This document shows positions 38,313 to 47,884 of a stretch of DNA of 64,000 nt, piece after piece; positions within the stretch are counted from its first letter, which is position 1; every line of letters begins with the position of its first letter. The position numbers were made by a program, and so were the translations under genes. Location: positions 744,001-808,000 of the forward strand of contig CP032039.1 of the NCBI GenBank assembly GCA_008032935.1. The letters are read 5' to 3'. Below the pieces are notes generated by a model. That model did not search any database, was not told the origin of the DNA, and worked only from the letters and a program-made list of their open reading frames with translations. The DNA comes from Helicobacter pylori (GTDB lineage: Bacteria > Campylobacterota > Campylobacteria > Campylobacterales > Helicobacteraceae).

Positions 38313-38813
38313 ATGCAAAAAGTTACTTTTAAAGAAGAAACATATCAGTTAGAAGGGAAAACCTTAAAAGTGGGCGATAAAGCCCCTGATGTGAAATTGG
38401 TCAATGGCGATTTGCAAGAAGTCAATTTGTTGAAGCAGGGCGTGCGTTTTCAGGTCGTTAGCGCGCTTCCTAGTTTAACCGGATCGGTTTGCTTGCTCCA
38501 AGCCAAACACTTCAATGAGCAAGCCGGCAAACTGCCTTCTGTGAGTTTTAGCGTTATTTCTATGGACTTACCTTTTTCTCAAGGGCAAATTTGCGGTGCT
38601 GAAGGCATTAAGGACTTAAGAATCTTAAGCGATTTTAGGTATAAGGCTTTTGGGGAAAATTACGGCGTGCTGTTGGGCAAAGGCTCTTTTCAAGGCTTAC
38701 TCGCTCGATCGGTGTTTGTTCTTGATGATAAGGGAGTGGTTATCTATAAAGAAATCGTTCAAAATATTTTAGAAGAGCCCAATTATGAAGCGCTTTTAAA
38801 AGTGTTGAAATAG
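38313..38813 (+). CDS. tpx: Thiol peroxidase
   Basis: Tpx is a 2-Cys peroxiredoxin that reduces hydroperoxides with thioredoxin. The protein has 166 residues from the ATG at 38313, chosen because GAAAGGA lies 6-8 bases upstream; a longer frame from 38262 lacks a ribosome site. Peroxidatic Cys60 lies in PSLTGSVCLLQ and resolving Cys94 in QGQICGAEG, the spacing of atypical 2-Cys Tpx. It is divergent from sodB, with shared stress control likely. Confidence 0.94.
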   Translation: MQKVTFKEETYQLEGKTLKVGDKAPDVKLVNGDLQEVNLLKQGVRFQVVSALPSLTGSVCLLQAKHFNEQAGKLPSVSFSVISMDLPFSQGQICGAEGIKDLRILSDFRYKAFGENYGVLLGKGSFQGLLARSVFVLDDKGVVIYKEIVQNILEEPNYEALLKVLK

Positions 38814-39035
38814 GAAATCCTTAAAAAGGAGGGGGCTACAATTTAGTGAATCTCAACGCAAAAAGCCCCACTTATTAAAAAGCGTTGGTGATAAAAACTA
38901 AAAAATGAGAGATTCTTTTTAATCCACTTAAAAAAGTTTCACGCTATTTTTAAAAGAAAAGATTAAAAAAGACTCTGTTGTCAATCAAACATTACCGCTT
39001 GATTAAAATCAAGCTTTTAATGGAATAAATCTTTC

Positions 39036-39057
39036 TCAAAACCCATAAGGGTTTGAT
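39036..39057. terminator. Possible hairpin between tpx and cheW
   Basis: TCAAAACCC and GGGTTTGA pair around loop ATAA, with one bulged base. It lies between the converging tpx and cheW genes. No clear T-run follows on either strand, so a termination role is only likely by position. The 255-base gap also holds GGGGCT ... AGCCCC near 38833-38871, a second possible stem. Confidence 0.3.
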
Positions 39058-39068
39058 AGAAAAGGTTT

Positions 39069-39566
39069 TTAAAAGTCTTTTTTTAAGATTTCTTCCACTC
39101 TTAAAATGGTTACAAGTCTGTCGTTTTGTTTCCCAATGCCATAGGTTAAATTGTTGTTATCGCTCAAAGTTTCTGGCACCGGATCAATATCCGTTTGCTT
39201 GATGCGAATGGCTTCAGTCAAGCGATCTATGAAAAATCCAGCGATCTGATCGTTATGGCGCACCACCAAATAACGAGTGTCTTTATTTTGCTTTTCAGCT
39301 TTCAAGCCAAATTTTAAACGCAAACTGATCAACGGGAAGACATTACCCCTTAAATTGAACACACCAAGCACATAGTTTGGGGTTTCAGGGACTCGTGTGT
39401 AACCAATGGGTTTGACGATTTCTAAAATATTCAAAATGGGAATGGCGTATTCTTCATCGCCAATAATAAAGCCGATGAATTGTAAAATTTCTTCATTGTC
39501 TTCTGGTTTGGAACCTGCATTAGCTTCTTTTTGTCTTTCAAATAAATCTTTTAATTGGTTGCTCAC
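39069..39566 (-). CDS. cheW: Chemotaxis coupling protein CheW
   Basis: CheW links chemoreceptors to CheA. The protein has 165 residues of one CheW domain: EYAIPILNILEIVKPIGYTRVP, then VLGVFNLRGNVFPLISLR, and IAGFFIDRLTEAIRI. Its start overlaps the end of cheA by 4 bases, so both are translated together. It is the last gene of the long minus-strand run. Confidence 0.95.
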   Translation of the reverse strand: MSNQLKDLFERQKEANAGSKPEDNEEILQFIGFIIGDEEYAIPILNILEIVKPIGYTRVPETPNYVLGVFNLRGNVFPLISLRLKFGLKAEKQNKDTRYLVVRHNDQIAGFFIDRLTEAIRIKQTDIDPVPETLSDNNNLTYGIGKQNDRLVTILRVEEILKKDF

Positions 39567-41989
39567 GATTCGCCTCCTTCTAATTTAATGCTGCGTTTCA
39601 CTACGGTGGTTAAATACTCACCGCTATAAGGTTTGGTGATGTATTCAGTCATGCCGGATTCAACGCCACGCATCCTATCGGTTTTAGTTACCCGACTGGT
39701 TACTGCAATCAAAGGCAGGTTTTTGAATTTATTGTATTTACGCACTTCAGAAGCGAAAGTGTAGCCGTCCATCTTGGGCATTTCAATATCCACTAAAATA
39801 GCGTCCGGAATCTTATCGCCATTTTTAAGCATTTCTAAGCCTTCTAACCCGTTAGTGGCTTCTAAAAGCGTGATGCCTAATGGTTTTAAACATTTGCGGA
39901 TAATCGCTCTGTCCGTGCTGCTGTCATCAATCGCTAAGACAATATAATCGCTAGGGGAATTTTTGCTCTTGGTGTTTTCGGATTCATTCATCAAGGTAGT
40001 GATATTGACCTTGATGCTTTTTGCCATATCCATCATCGCCCCCACATCTACAATAAGAGTGATTTTCCCATCGCCTCTCACCGTAGCGCCAGCAATGCCT
40101 CTAGTGTTTTTAAGATAGTAACCTAAAGATTTGATGACCACTTCTTCTTGACCGATTAAATAATCCACGATCACGCCAATTTTTTGATCAGCCAAGCCAA
40201 TGATAACCACATACACATCTGAATTGGATTCCAAAATAGCATCCACTTTAAAAATATCAGAAAGGCGCACCAAAGAAAGCACCTCATCTCTCAAACGCAA
40301 CACGCTCTTGCCATCAACGGTGTAAATTTCGTCCTGGCTGATGCGCACGGTTTCTAAAACTGAAGAAAGCGGGATAGCGTAATATTCTTCTTGAACGCCC
40401 ACGAGTAAAGCTTGAATGATAGCTAAAGTGAGAGGGATTTTAAGTTTTTGAGTCGTGCCTACCCCCACTTCTGAATCGATTTCAATGATCCCATTGAGCT
40501 TTTCAATATTGGTTTTCACCACATCCATGCCCACGCCTCTGCCTGAGACATTGGAAACGACTTTTGCGGTAGAAAAGCCTGGCTTGAAAATGAGGTTAAA
40601 CGCTTCCCTATCGCTCATGCCTTCAGCGTCTCTTTCGCTAATCACCCCTTTTTCAACCGCTTTTTCTTTAAGCATCACAGGGTCTAACCCTTTGCCGTCA
40701 TCAGAGATTTTAATCACAATGTGGTTACCCTCATTATACGCGCTCAATTGCACTTTACCGGTTTCAGGCTTGTTAAGCCTTCTTCTTTCTTCTAAAGGCT
40801 CAATCCCATGATCGCATGAGTTGCGGATGATGTGAATGAGCGGATCGCCAATCTCTTCTACAATGGATTTGTCTAATTCGGTTTCTTCGCCCTCAATGAT
40901 CAATTCAATGCTTTTGCCTAATTCCCGGCTCAAATCCCTTACCATGCGAGGGAATTTATTGAACACCTTGCCCACTGGTTGCATCCTGGTTTTCATCACC
41001 GCAAGTTGCAAGTCTGTCGTTACCGCTGAAATAGAAGAGACCACCTGGTTTAATTCCTCTAAAAACTTTTCCCCATCATAGCGTTCTTCCACATCGCTAT
41101 AAATCCTGATCAAGCGATTTTTTCCTAACACAAGCTCACCGATTAAATTCATCAAGTGATCCAAGCGGCGCACATCCACCCTAACGGTTTGTTCCACGCC
41201 AATAGAGGGGGCTTTATTTTCTTCAGTATCGGCTTTAGCCTTAGCTTTAGTTTCGGTTTTAGGGGCTTTGGGGGTTTCTGTTTTAGGGGCTTCTTTTGTT
41301 GGGGTAACTTCTTGTTTGGCTTCTTGTTTTTTTTGGGCTCTTCGTTCTTTATCGGCCTCTTGGCGTTTGTTCAGCAACCGTTCAATCTCCGCTTCCACTT
41401 CTTCAGCGCTCATGTTAGCGTAATCCAAATCCGGCTCATCGGCTAGCGGGTTATCGCTTGCGGGATTTTCTGCAGTAGGGGCTTTTGCCTTGTTTTCTTT
41501 ATTTTCTTCTTTCGCTTCTTCTTTTGCTTCTTCTTTCGCTTCTTTTTGGGGGGTTTCTTTAGTCCCTGAAGTTTCTTTAGCGCCCTCTAAATTTTGGCTC
41601 GTGATGGCTTGAAGCTGTTTGACTGCTTCTTCAATCTCGTTTTCCTTGCCGTTATTGGTATCCGATCCGGTATCTCTAATCGTTACGAGTAAAGTTTTCA
41701 TCAAATCAATGGAACGCAACACGACATCCATAATATCAGGCGTGATCTTGATTTCGCCCTTTCTGGCGCGATTCAAGACATCTTCCATGTTGTGCGTGAG
41801 GTGCGTGAGAATGTTAAGATTCAAAAATGAGCTAGAGCCTTTAATGGTGTGGGCCACTCTAAAAATGCGATTGAGCAAGTCCAAATCCTCAGGGTTATGC
41901 TCCAATTCCACTAAATCCTGATCCAATTGCTCGTTCATTTCAAAGGCTTCAATCAAGAAGTCTTCCATTATTTCTTGCAAATCATCCAT
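39563..41989 (-). CDS. cheA: Chemotaxis histidine kinase fused to a CheY-like receiver (CheAY)
   Basis: The protein has 808 residues. Domains in order are: HPt with His47 in RVAHTIKGSSSF, a Lys/Glu/Ala-rich linker of low complexity (about 125-265), a dimerisation region, an ATPase with NSCDHGIEP and GRGVGMDVVK, a CheW-like regulatory domain, and a C-terminal receiver (about 685-808) with phosphorylatable Asp734 in LVDIEMPKMDGYTF. The receiver fusion is typical of epsilonproteobacteria and probably acts as a phosphate sink or tuner. It sits between cheV3 and cheW. Confidence 0.96.
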   Translation of the reverse strand: MDDLQEIMEDFLIEAFEMNEQLDQDLVELEHNPEDLDLLNRIFRVAHTIKGSSSFLNLNILTHLTHNMEDVLNRARKGEIKITPDIMDVVLRSIDLMKTLLVTIRDTGSDTNNGKENEIEEAVKQLQAITSQNLEGAKETSGTKETPQKEAKEEAKEEAKEENKENKAKAPTAENPASDNPLADEPDLDYANMSAEEVEAEIERLLNKRQEADKERRAQKKQEAKQEVTPTKEAPKTETPKAPKTETKAKAKADTEENKAPSIGVEQTVRVDVRRLDHLMNLIGELVLGKNRLIRIYSDVEERYDGEKFLEELNQVVSSISAVTTDLQLAVMKTRMQPVGKVFNKFPRMVRDLSRELGKSIELIIEGEETELDKSIVEEIGDPLIHIIRNSCDHGIEPLEERRRLNKPETGKVQLSAYNEGNHIVIKISDDGKGLDPVMLKEKAVEKGVISERDAEGMSDREAFNLIFKPGFSTAKVVSNVSGRGVGMDVVKTNIEKLNGIIEIDSEVGVGTTQKLKIPLTLAIIQALLVGVQEEYYAIPLSSVLETVRISQDEIYTVDGKSVLRLRDEVLSLVRLSDIFKVDAILESNSDVYVVIIGLADQKIGVIVDYLIGQEEVVIKSLGYYLKNTRGIAGATVRGDGKITLIVDVGAMMDMAKSIKVNITTLMNESENTKSKNSPSDYIVLAIDDSSTDRAIIRKCLKPLGITLLEATNGLEGLEMLKNGDKIPDAILVDIEMPKMDGYTFASEVRKYNKFKNLPLIAVTSRVTKTDRMRGVESGMTEYITKPYSGEYLTTVVKRSIKLEGGES

Positions 41990-42044
41990 TTAAAACCCTT
42001 TCTAGCGTTTGAGATAAGAGTATTTTACAATTTTATAAAAAGAA

Positions 42045-42980
42045 TTATGCATTCTTGTCTAAAATCTTAGAAATTTCTTCGGTGAATTTTTCTGCGTCAA
42101 ACTTGACTAAATACGCTACAGCCCCCATTTCTTTAGCCCTTTCAGCGCTGTAATTATCGCAAATAGAAGAATTAAAAATCACAGGAATATAAGCAAACCT
42201 AGGGTCTTTTTGGAGCTTGAATAAGAAATGATAGCCATCCATTTTAGGCATTTCAACATCTGAAATAATGAATTTCAAATGCTTTCTCAAGTCGTCCCCG
42301 TATTTTTTGAACAACATTTCTAATTTGTTCAACCCGTCTTCCCCATCCACAGCTTCCGTGATGCTAAAACCCAATTTACTCAAATGGTTTTTTAAGGTTT
42401 TTCTCGCCGTTCTGCTATCGTCTAAAAACAACACTTCGCCTTCAAAACGCTCTTTAGGGGTATCTTTGGTGTTTTTAGTGTCTTCATTAAGTTTTAAATC
42501 GTCTAAAATGCTTTCTAAATCCAAAATGAGCAAGGTTTTGTCGTTTTCAATGCGTGTCGTGCCGGTGATATTTTCTTTATTGATGCTATTAGAGGCGCTA
42601 AAGGATGCAGGCTCCACATCTTTCCAGCTAATGCGCCTGATACGCCTAGCCGAATGGACTAAAAAGCCCAATTTAACATTGTTAAATTCAGTGATAATGA
42701 CGATTTTTTCGTTTTCCTTGCTTTTATCCGGGACAATCCCTATCCATTTAGCCAAGTCTATAAGCGGAATGATTATGGAGCGCAAATCAAACACGCCGAT
42801 AATGTAATCCAAATTCGTGGGGTATTCAAAAAGGGTGGGCATGGGGATGATTTCTTGGACTTTAGCCACATTAATGCCATAAATCCCCTCATAAGGGACG
42901 CCCTCTTGCATGCCATAAATACGAAAATCCACGAGTTCTATCTCGCTTAGTTTTAAATCGTTAGCTGTTTTTTCTGCCAT
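42045..42980 (-). CDS. cheV3: CheV-type coupling protein with receiver domain (CheV3)
   Basis: The protein has 311 residues: an N-terminal CheW-like domain (YEGIYGINVAKVQEIIPMP ... IIGVFDLRSIIIPLIDLAKW) and a C-terminal receiver from about 178 (VLFLDDSRTARKTL) with Asp241 in FIISDVEMPKMDGYHF. H. pylori has three CheV proteins; this position, next to cheA, is the third as I recall (HP0393). It begins 3 bases after the phosphoesterase gene stop. Confidence 0.93.
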   Translation of the reverse strand: MAEKTANDLKLSEIELVDFRIYGMQEGVPYEGIYGINVAKVQEIIPMPTLFEYPTNLDYIIGVFDLRSIIIPLIDLAKWIGIVPDKSKENEKIVIITEFNNVKLGFLVHSARRIRRISWKDVEPASFSASNSINKENITGTTRIENDKTLLILDLESILDDLKLNEDTKNTKDTPKERFEGEVLFLDDSRTARKTLKNHLSKLGFSITEAVDGEDGLNKLEMLFKKYGDDLRKHLKFIISDVEMPKMDGYHFLFKLQKDPRFAYIPVIFNSSICDNYSAERAKEMGAVAYLVKFDAEKFTEEISKILDKNA

Positions 42981-42983
42981 GAT

Positions 42984-43742
42984 TTAGGCGTCCTTATTTT
43001 GAGATGGTTTTAAAACGCTTGATGATACCTTAAAAAGGCTTTGTTCGTAATAAAAGGAAGGCAGTGGGCAGTAAATGGGCACATTCAAGGGGATTTTTAT
43101 ACCGCTTTTGAGGTGAAAATGCCCCTCTATAATGCCATCAATCCTATCAAGGTTAAGATCTTTAATGTAGTTTTGATAGGCTTTTAGGCGCTTTTCAATA
43201 AAAGATTGCAATTCTTTTGGCTCTAATTCCCAAAGGCGGACGGGTTTTTGATAGATGCGTTTTTTCAAAAAAGGGTATAAGGTTTTAAAGCTCGCAAAAT
43301 TTAAAAAAGTTAAAAAAAATCTCGCCCAAGTGGAAGTGAGTTGCGTGATGTAAAATTCATACGCTTTAGTGGTGAATAAATCCCCATGGGCTAGCAAAAA
43401 GCGTTTGTTATCGTATTGGAATAATACGGGTTGGTTGTGGCGCTCAAAAACCATTACTTTGGAATTGAATACAAAACGCATGGAAAAATCATGGTTGCCT
43501 TCAAAATAAAAGACTTGTGAAATTTCGCTTAACGCATGGATTAAATCAATGATTTTTTGCTGCTCTTTGTCTAGGGGCAAGTAGCCCACAAGAACATGGA
43601 AAATATCGCCCATGAAAAAGACTTGTGGGGGTTTGGCGCTTAAAAGTTCTTGAAGCGTATGGATTAAATGAGGGCTTTTAGGCAAAAAATGCGCATCAGA
43701 GATAAAAACAGCCCCATTTTTAAGCGCATAAGTTTCTAGCAT
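42984..43742 (-). CDS. lpxH: Calcineurin-like phosphoesterase, probable UDP-2,3-diacylglucosamine hydrolase
   Basis: The enzyme probably cleaves UDP-2,3-diacylglucosamine to lipid X in lipid A synthesis. The protein has 252 residues from the ATG at 43742. Metallophosphoesterase motifs are in order: SDAHF, GDIFH, GNHDF, LAHGD and GHFHLKSG. A frame open to 43769 would overlap yggS by 26 bases. The ATG at 43742 sits directly after the yggS stop (TAAGATG), a normal coupled start. Placement in LpxH rather than another phosphoesterase group is by annotation habit and motif pattern. Confidence 0.82.
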   Translation of the reverse strand: MLETYALKNGAVFISDAHFLPKSPHLIHTLQELLSAKPPQVFFMGDIFHVLVGYLPLDKEQQKIIDLIHALSEISQVFYFEGNHDFSMRFVFNSKVMVFERHNQPVLFQYDNKRFLLAHGDLFTTKAYEFYITQLTSTWARFFLTFLNFASFKTLYPFLKKRIYQKPVRLWELEPKELQSFIEKRLKAYQNYIKDLNLDRIDGIIEGHFHLKSGIKIPLNVPIYCPLPSFYYEQSLFKVSSSVLKPSQNKDA

Positions 43743-43743
43743 C

Positions 43744-44412
43744 TTACTCTTTGAACAAAAAAGAGCCAATCCTTAAAAGATTCGCCCCACAAGCAATCGC
43801 TAATTCAAAATCATCACTCATGCCCATTGAAAGAACGCTCGCACTCTTTAATCGGTCAAAAAGCTTTTTGGTGGTGATAAAGGATTTTTCAATTTCCTTT
43901 TCATCATCGGTGTGCGCCCCTATACACATCAGCCCCTTAAGTTTGAGGCGCTTGCAAGTTTCACTGATTTGAGAATAAATTTCTAGCGTTTCTTCAGGCA
44001 CCACCCCGCTTTTACTTTTCTCATACGCGCTATTAACCTGTAAAAGAGCGTTTAAATTGACGCCCAATATTTCGCAACGCTTTTCTATCTTCAAAGCGAG
44101 TTTTAAAGAGTCTAAAGAATGCAAAAGGGCGGGTTTTAAATTCAAAAGTGCATTGATTTTATTTTCTTGTAAAGAGCCTATCATGTGCCATTCAAGGGGC
44201 AAATGCTCTAAAGAATGCATTTTAGTTTTTAAATCTTGAACTCTATTTTCTCCAAAAGCCCTTTGAGAGCAGTTGTAGTAATGTTGGATAGCTTCTGGGG
44301 AAGCGTTTTTTGAAACAGCCACGATTTTGACAATATGATGCCTTGAATAGGCGGTGCGAGCCTTTTCTATTTTGGTGATGAGAGTATCAATCCTTTGGCT
44401 ATAATCTGTCAT
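43744..44412 (-). CDS. yggS: PLP homeostasis protein (YggS/PROSC family)
   Basis: This protein binds pyridoxal phosphate but has no known enzymatic reaction; it helps balance vitamin B6 and amino acid pools. It has 222 residues of the alanine-racemase-like barrel. The PLP lysine is Lys35 in IVAVSKNASPE, and ENRVQDLKTK, WHMIGSLQENK and LSMGMSDDFELAI are family segments. Conserved HFIGxLQxNK is altered here to HMIGSLQENK. It follows ubiD by 22 bases. Confidence 0.92.
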   Translation of the reverse strand: MTDYSQRIDTLITKIEKARTAYSRHHIVKIVAVSKNASPEAIQHYYNCSQRAFGENRVQDLKTKMHSLEHLPLEWHMIGSLQENKINALLNLKPALLHSLDSLKLALKIEKRCEILGVNLNALLQVNSAYEKSKSGVVPEETLEIYSQISETCKRLKLKGLMCIGAHTDDEKEIEKSFITTKKLFDRLKSASVLSMGMSDDFELAIACGANLLRIGSFLFKE

Positions 44413-44434
44413 AATCTTTCTTTATGGCTATTCT

Positions 44435-46285
44435 TTATAGATCTTCTTTGTGCGTGCTGAAAGAATGCGTGAGATGGAATTTTTGATTTAAAGTTTCAAA
44501 ATCTTTTAAAAGCCCTTTCTTTTTCAAATTTTCTATGACTTCCATGGAGCAATTGGTTTCGGTGGGCCATTCTCTAAAATGTTTATCCATAACGCCCTTA
44601 TTGGTAGCGTCTATAAAAAAACAATGTTTAGAGGTGAGGATATCGCGCTTAGCATCAATATTATTAACGATGCGCCATAACAGCATGTAAGGGTTGTTTA
44701 AATCGTTGCTGATATGCTCTACAAAGATGACAATGCGTAAATGCTCTTCAAAACCGAGCAAGTTTTTAGCCAATTCAATGACGCTTTTGTCTTTCTTTTC
44801 CACGCTAATGATGCAAATGGGGTTACGGGTGTGCGGGTAATATTGCTTCAAAAGAACGATATTTTGCATTTTATCTTGTAAAAGCGCTAGTAGGGCGTTA
44901 TCGTTTAAAAGCGTGGGGTAGGGGGTATTGCTTTTAGAGGTCGCATCAATACCGAGTTTCCCCCCCATAGCGTATTCAGGGCTTGCATGATCTAAGGCGT
45001 CGCATATGCCTTGAGAGATGAGCGCGTTTTCTTTAGAAAAATTCTCTAGTATATACTCAATGATAGCGTTGGTGTCTCTTAGATTAGGAGCGTCTTCATT
45101 GACAAAAATCGCATGTTTGACAAAACTCATCTGCCCCACGCCCCAAAAAGCGTGCATGACTTGTTTGGCATGAGCGTTATAGCGTGTGTGTATTTTAGCT
45201 AAAATCAAATTATGAAACACCCCATTTTCTGGCATGTAATAATCTATGAGATTGGGGGCGTTCATTTGAAGCAAGGGCAAGAACAAGCGTTCAGTCAAAT
45301 ACCCCATGTATTTGTCTTCTAAAGGGGGCTTACCCACCACAGTGGCTAAGTAAATGGAATCTTTTTTATAGCTAATGGTTTTGACTTCTAAAACAGGGTA
45401 AGGCTCAATGGGGGTGTAATAGCCAGTGTGATCCCCAAAAGGCCCTTCAAGCTCTAGCTTTTCGCAATCCACAAACCCTTCTATCACAATATCGCAGTCG
45501 CTTGGCACGCTCAAAGAGTTGCTCAAGCATGGCATCACGCGTGCTTTTTTTCCTCTCATAAACCCATAGAGCATGAGTTCATAAATCCCATAAGGTAAGG
45601 GGGCTGTCGCGCACCATGTGTAGAGCAAATCCCCACCAATAGCGATACTGACAGGCATTTTGACTTTAGCCTTAGCGTATTCGTGGAAAAAGAGTTGGGA
45701 GTCTTTATGGATTTGCCAGTGCAAGCCTAAATGGTTTTTATCATAAACTTGCAAACGATACATGCCTAAATTCTTTTTTTTATGATCCAAGCTTTGGGTA
45801 TAGACTTGCCCCATAGTGATAAAAGCCCCGCCATCTTTTTCCCAAGTTTTTAAAACGGGTAGATCCAACAAATTGATTTCTTTGTCTTGCTTGATGATGA
45901 GATCTTTAGGGCGAGTGGTTTTTTTAGGGAAAATGTGTCTTAAATCCCATAAATCTTTTAAGACTTTCAAACCCTCAGTGAAATTTTTAGGAGCACTAAA
46001 GTGCAAGAACGCTTGCATGCGTTGTTGCAGGCTTTCTATGGGGGTTTTTAATAAAAGATCCAAGCGTTTGAAAGAACCAAAAGCGTTCATTAAAACAGGC
46101 ATGCCAAAGGTTTTGATTTGGTCATGCTCTTTTCTTATGGGTTGCGTGAATAAAAGGGCTTTGCCTCCATTAGGTTTTTTCGCTTCTATATAGGCTAGAT
46201 GAGCGATTTCTAAATCCACTTCAAGGGGGGTGTCAATGACTTCTAATTCATTATGTTTTTTTAAAAGCTTTAAAAAATCTCGCAT
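44435..46285 (-). CDS. ubiD: UbiD-family decarboxylase
   Basis: UbiD enzymes use prenylated flavin to decarboxylate aromatic acids. The protein has 616 residues, longer than the roughly 500 of E. coli UbiD, with extra C-terminal sequence. Family segments include GMYRLQVYDKNHLGLHWQIHKD, EGPFGDHTGYYTPIEPYPV and KLGIDATSK. H. pylori makes menaquinone by the futalosine route, so the likely job is the late decarboxylation of that pathway; this is inference. It is 9 bases downstream of serA's upstream partner run and directly precedes yggS. Confidence 0.9.
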   Translation of the reverse strand: MRDFLKLLKKHNELEVIDTPLEVDLEIAHLAYIEAKKPNGGKALLFTQPIRKEHDQIKTFGMPVLMNAFGSFKRLDLLLKTPIESLQQRMQAFLHFSAPKNFTEGLKVLKDLWDLRHIFPKKTTRPKDLIIKQDKEINLLDLPVLKTWEKDGGAFITMGQVYTQSLDHKKKNLGMYRLQVYDKNHLGLHWQIHKDSQLFFHEYAKAKVKMPVSIAIGGDLLYTWCATAPLPYGIYELMLYGFMRGKKARVMPCLSNSLSVPSDCDIVIEGFVDCEKLELEGPFGDHTGYYTPIEPYPVLEVKTISYKKDSIYLATVVGKPPLEDKYMGYLTERLFLPLLQMNAPNLIDYYMPENGVFHNLILAKIHTRYNAHAKQVMHAFWGVGQMSFVKHAIFVNEDAPNLRDTNAIIEYILENFSKENALISQGICDALDHASPEYAMGGKLGIDATSKSNTPYPTLLNDNALLALLQDKMQNIVLLKQYYPHTRNPICIISVEKKDKSVIELAKNLLGFEEHLRIVIFVEHISNDLNNPYMLLWRIVNNIDAKRDILTSKHCFFIDATNKGVMDKHFREWPTETNCSMEVIENLKKKGLLKDFETLNQKFHLTHSFSTHKEDL

Positions 46286-46294
46286 CCAACTACC

Positions 46295-47869
46295 TTAAAT
46301 AACCACATAATGAACGCTTAAGCATGCAGGAATGTTTTTAAGCTCTTCTAAAACTTCTAAAGAAACTTCTTCATCTACAATAATGAGCGCTAGGGCTTCT
46401 TTTTGCGTGTTGCGCCCCAAACGAAAATCAGCGATATTAATGCCATGCCTAGCGAACGCATTCCCCACGCTCCCAATAACGCCTGGAATATCCGTATTCC
46501 TAAATAGAAGCATTTTACCTTTTGGCTCTATATCAATATGAAACCCATCAATCTCAGTGAGTTTTAAAATATCTTCTTCAAACACCGTGCCGCTCACGCT
46601 GATTGCACCATTAGCCGCATTTAAAGTTAAAGAGAGCATGTTTTTATAGGGCGAAGCGCTTTCTTTAAGGCTAACCCTAATCTCAATGCCTCTTTCTTTG
46701 GCCACAAAGGGGGCGTTAATGTAATTGATTTTATCCCCTACAACAGGTTTTAACACCCCCACTAACGTAAAGGCTACAAGGGCGTCTTTGAATTGGTTGA
46801 TCTCCCCACAAAGACTGAGCTCAATTTTTTGGCACACGCCTTTATGGATTTGACTGGAAAAATAACCCAATTTTTGCGCCAAATTCAAGTAGGCTTTAGC
46901 GCTTGCATCAAAAGCTTGCATGGGTAAATTTAGAGCATGCGGGTGGCTTGAACCTCTTAAAGATTCCATAACCCCTTGAGCGGCTTGTTTGGAAATTTCT
47001 TCTTGGGACTCTAAAGTGTTCGCGCCAATATGGGGGGTCGCATAAACATTGGGCAAGTCTAAAAGCTTGTTGTGAATGCCAGGCTCTTTAGAAAAGACAT
47101 CAATGCCAAGCCAACGCACTTTTTTGGTTTCTAAAGCTTCATAAAGAGCGTCTTCATTATAAAGCCCACCCCTAGCGCAATTAATTAAAATAACCCCTTT
47201 TTTCATGCGTTCAATCTCTTTAGCGCCTATCATGTTAATGGTTTCTTTATTTTTAGGGGTGTGGATAGTGATCATGTCGCATTGCAAAATGTCTTCAAAA
47301 TTTTTTGTGTAAATGACCCCTAAATCAGTGGCTTTTGAAGAAGGGATATAAGGATCGTAGGCTAGAACCTCCATTTCAAAGGCTTTAGCTCTAATGCCCA
47401 CCCTAGAGCCAATATTCCCAAAACCAATGATGCCTAGCTTTTTATTTTTCAATTCCGTGCCATACCAGTCTTCTCTTTTCCATAGCCGTTGGTGTTTGAT
47501 TTGATCGTTCGCACAAGGGAATGAACGCACCGCATTGATCAAATGCGCCATGGTCAATTCCACAGCGGCAATCGTGTTAGCGGTAGGGATATTCATCACT
47601 ACAATCCCTTTTTGAGAGCAGCTTTCTAAATCAATATTATCCACTCCCACGCCCGCTCTCACGATGGATTTTAAGTGGGTTAAGGGCTTTAAAAAATCGC
47701 TTGTGATAGGGGTCATGCTGCGAGTGATGAGCGCATCCATGGGAGTGAGTTTTTCTAAAAGCTCCTTTTTAGGGCATTTGGAATAATCATGCAAGACAAT
47801 GTCTTTTTGAGCTTCTAAAATTTGAATGCCTTTAGCATGGATGGGGTCGCAAATGGCTACTTGATACAT
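46295..47869 (-). CDS. serA: D-3-phosphoglycerate dehydrogenase
   Basis: SerA oxidises 3-phosphoglycerate, the first step of serine synthesis. The protein has 524 residues, the long type: a substrate domain with RAGVGVDNIDLE, the NAD domain with LGIIGFGNIGSRVG and catalytic INCARGGLYNE and TPHIGANTLESQ, an intervening domain, and a C-terminal ACT domain (about 450-524: FRNTDIPGVIGSVGNAFARH) for serine feedback. Confidence 0.95.
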   Translation of the reverse strand: MYQVAICDPIHAKGIQILEAQKDIVLHDYSKCPKKELLEKLTPMDALITRSMTPITSDFLKPLTHLKSIVRAGVGVDNIDLESCSQKGIVVMNIPTANTIAAVELTMAHLINAVRSFPCANDQIKHQRLWKREDWYGTELKNKKLGIIGFGNIGSRVGIRAKAFEMEVLAYDPYIPSSKATDLGVIYTKNFEDILQCDMITIHTPKNKETINMIGAKEIERMKKGVILINCARGGLYNEDALYEALETKKVRWLGIDVFSKEPGIHNKLLDLPNVYATPHIGANTLESQEEISKQAAQGVMESLRGSSHPHALNLPMQAFDASAKAYLNLAQKLGYFSSQIHKGVCQKIELSLCGEINQFKDALVAFTLVGVLKPVVGDKINYINAPFVAKERGIEIRVSLKESASPYKNMLSLTLNAANGAISVSGTVFEEDILKLTEIDGFHIDIEPKGKMLLFRNTDIPGVIGSVGNAFARHGINIADFRLGRNTQKEALALIIVDEEVSLEVLEELKNIPACLSVHYVVI

Positions 47870-47884
47870 TTTTATCCTTTGAAT

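Noticed and set aside
41460-41590. Repetitive GAAGC/GCTTC stretch in cheA as a mobile or regulatory repeat
   Set aside because: It encodes the low-complexity Lys/Glu/Ala linker between the HPt domain and the rest of CheA, common in this protein.
42268-42807. Plus-strand frame of 179 codons opposite cheV3
   Set aside because: It is antisense to conserved CheW and receiver domains and has no start signal or domain.
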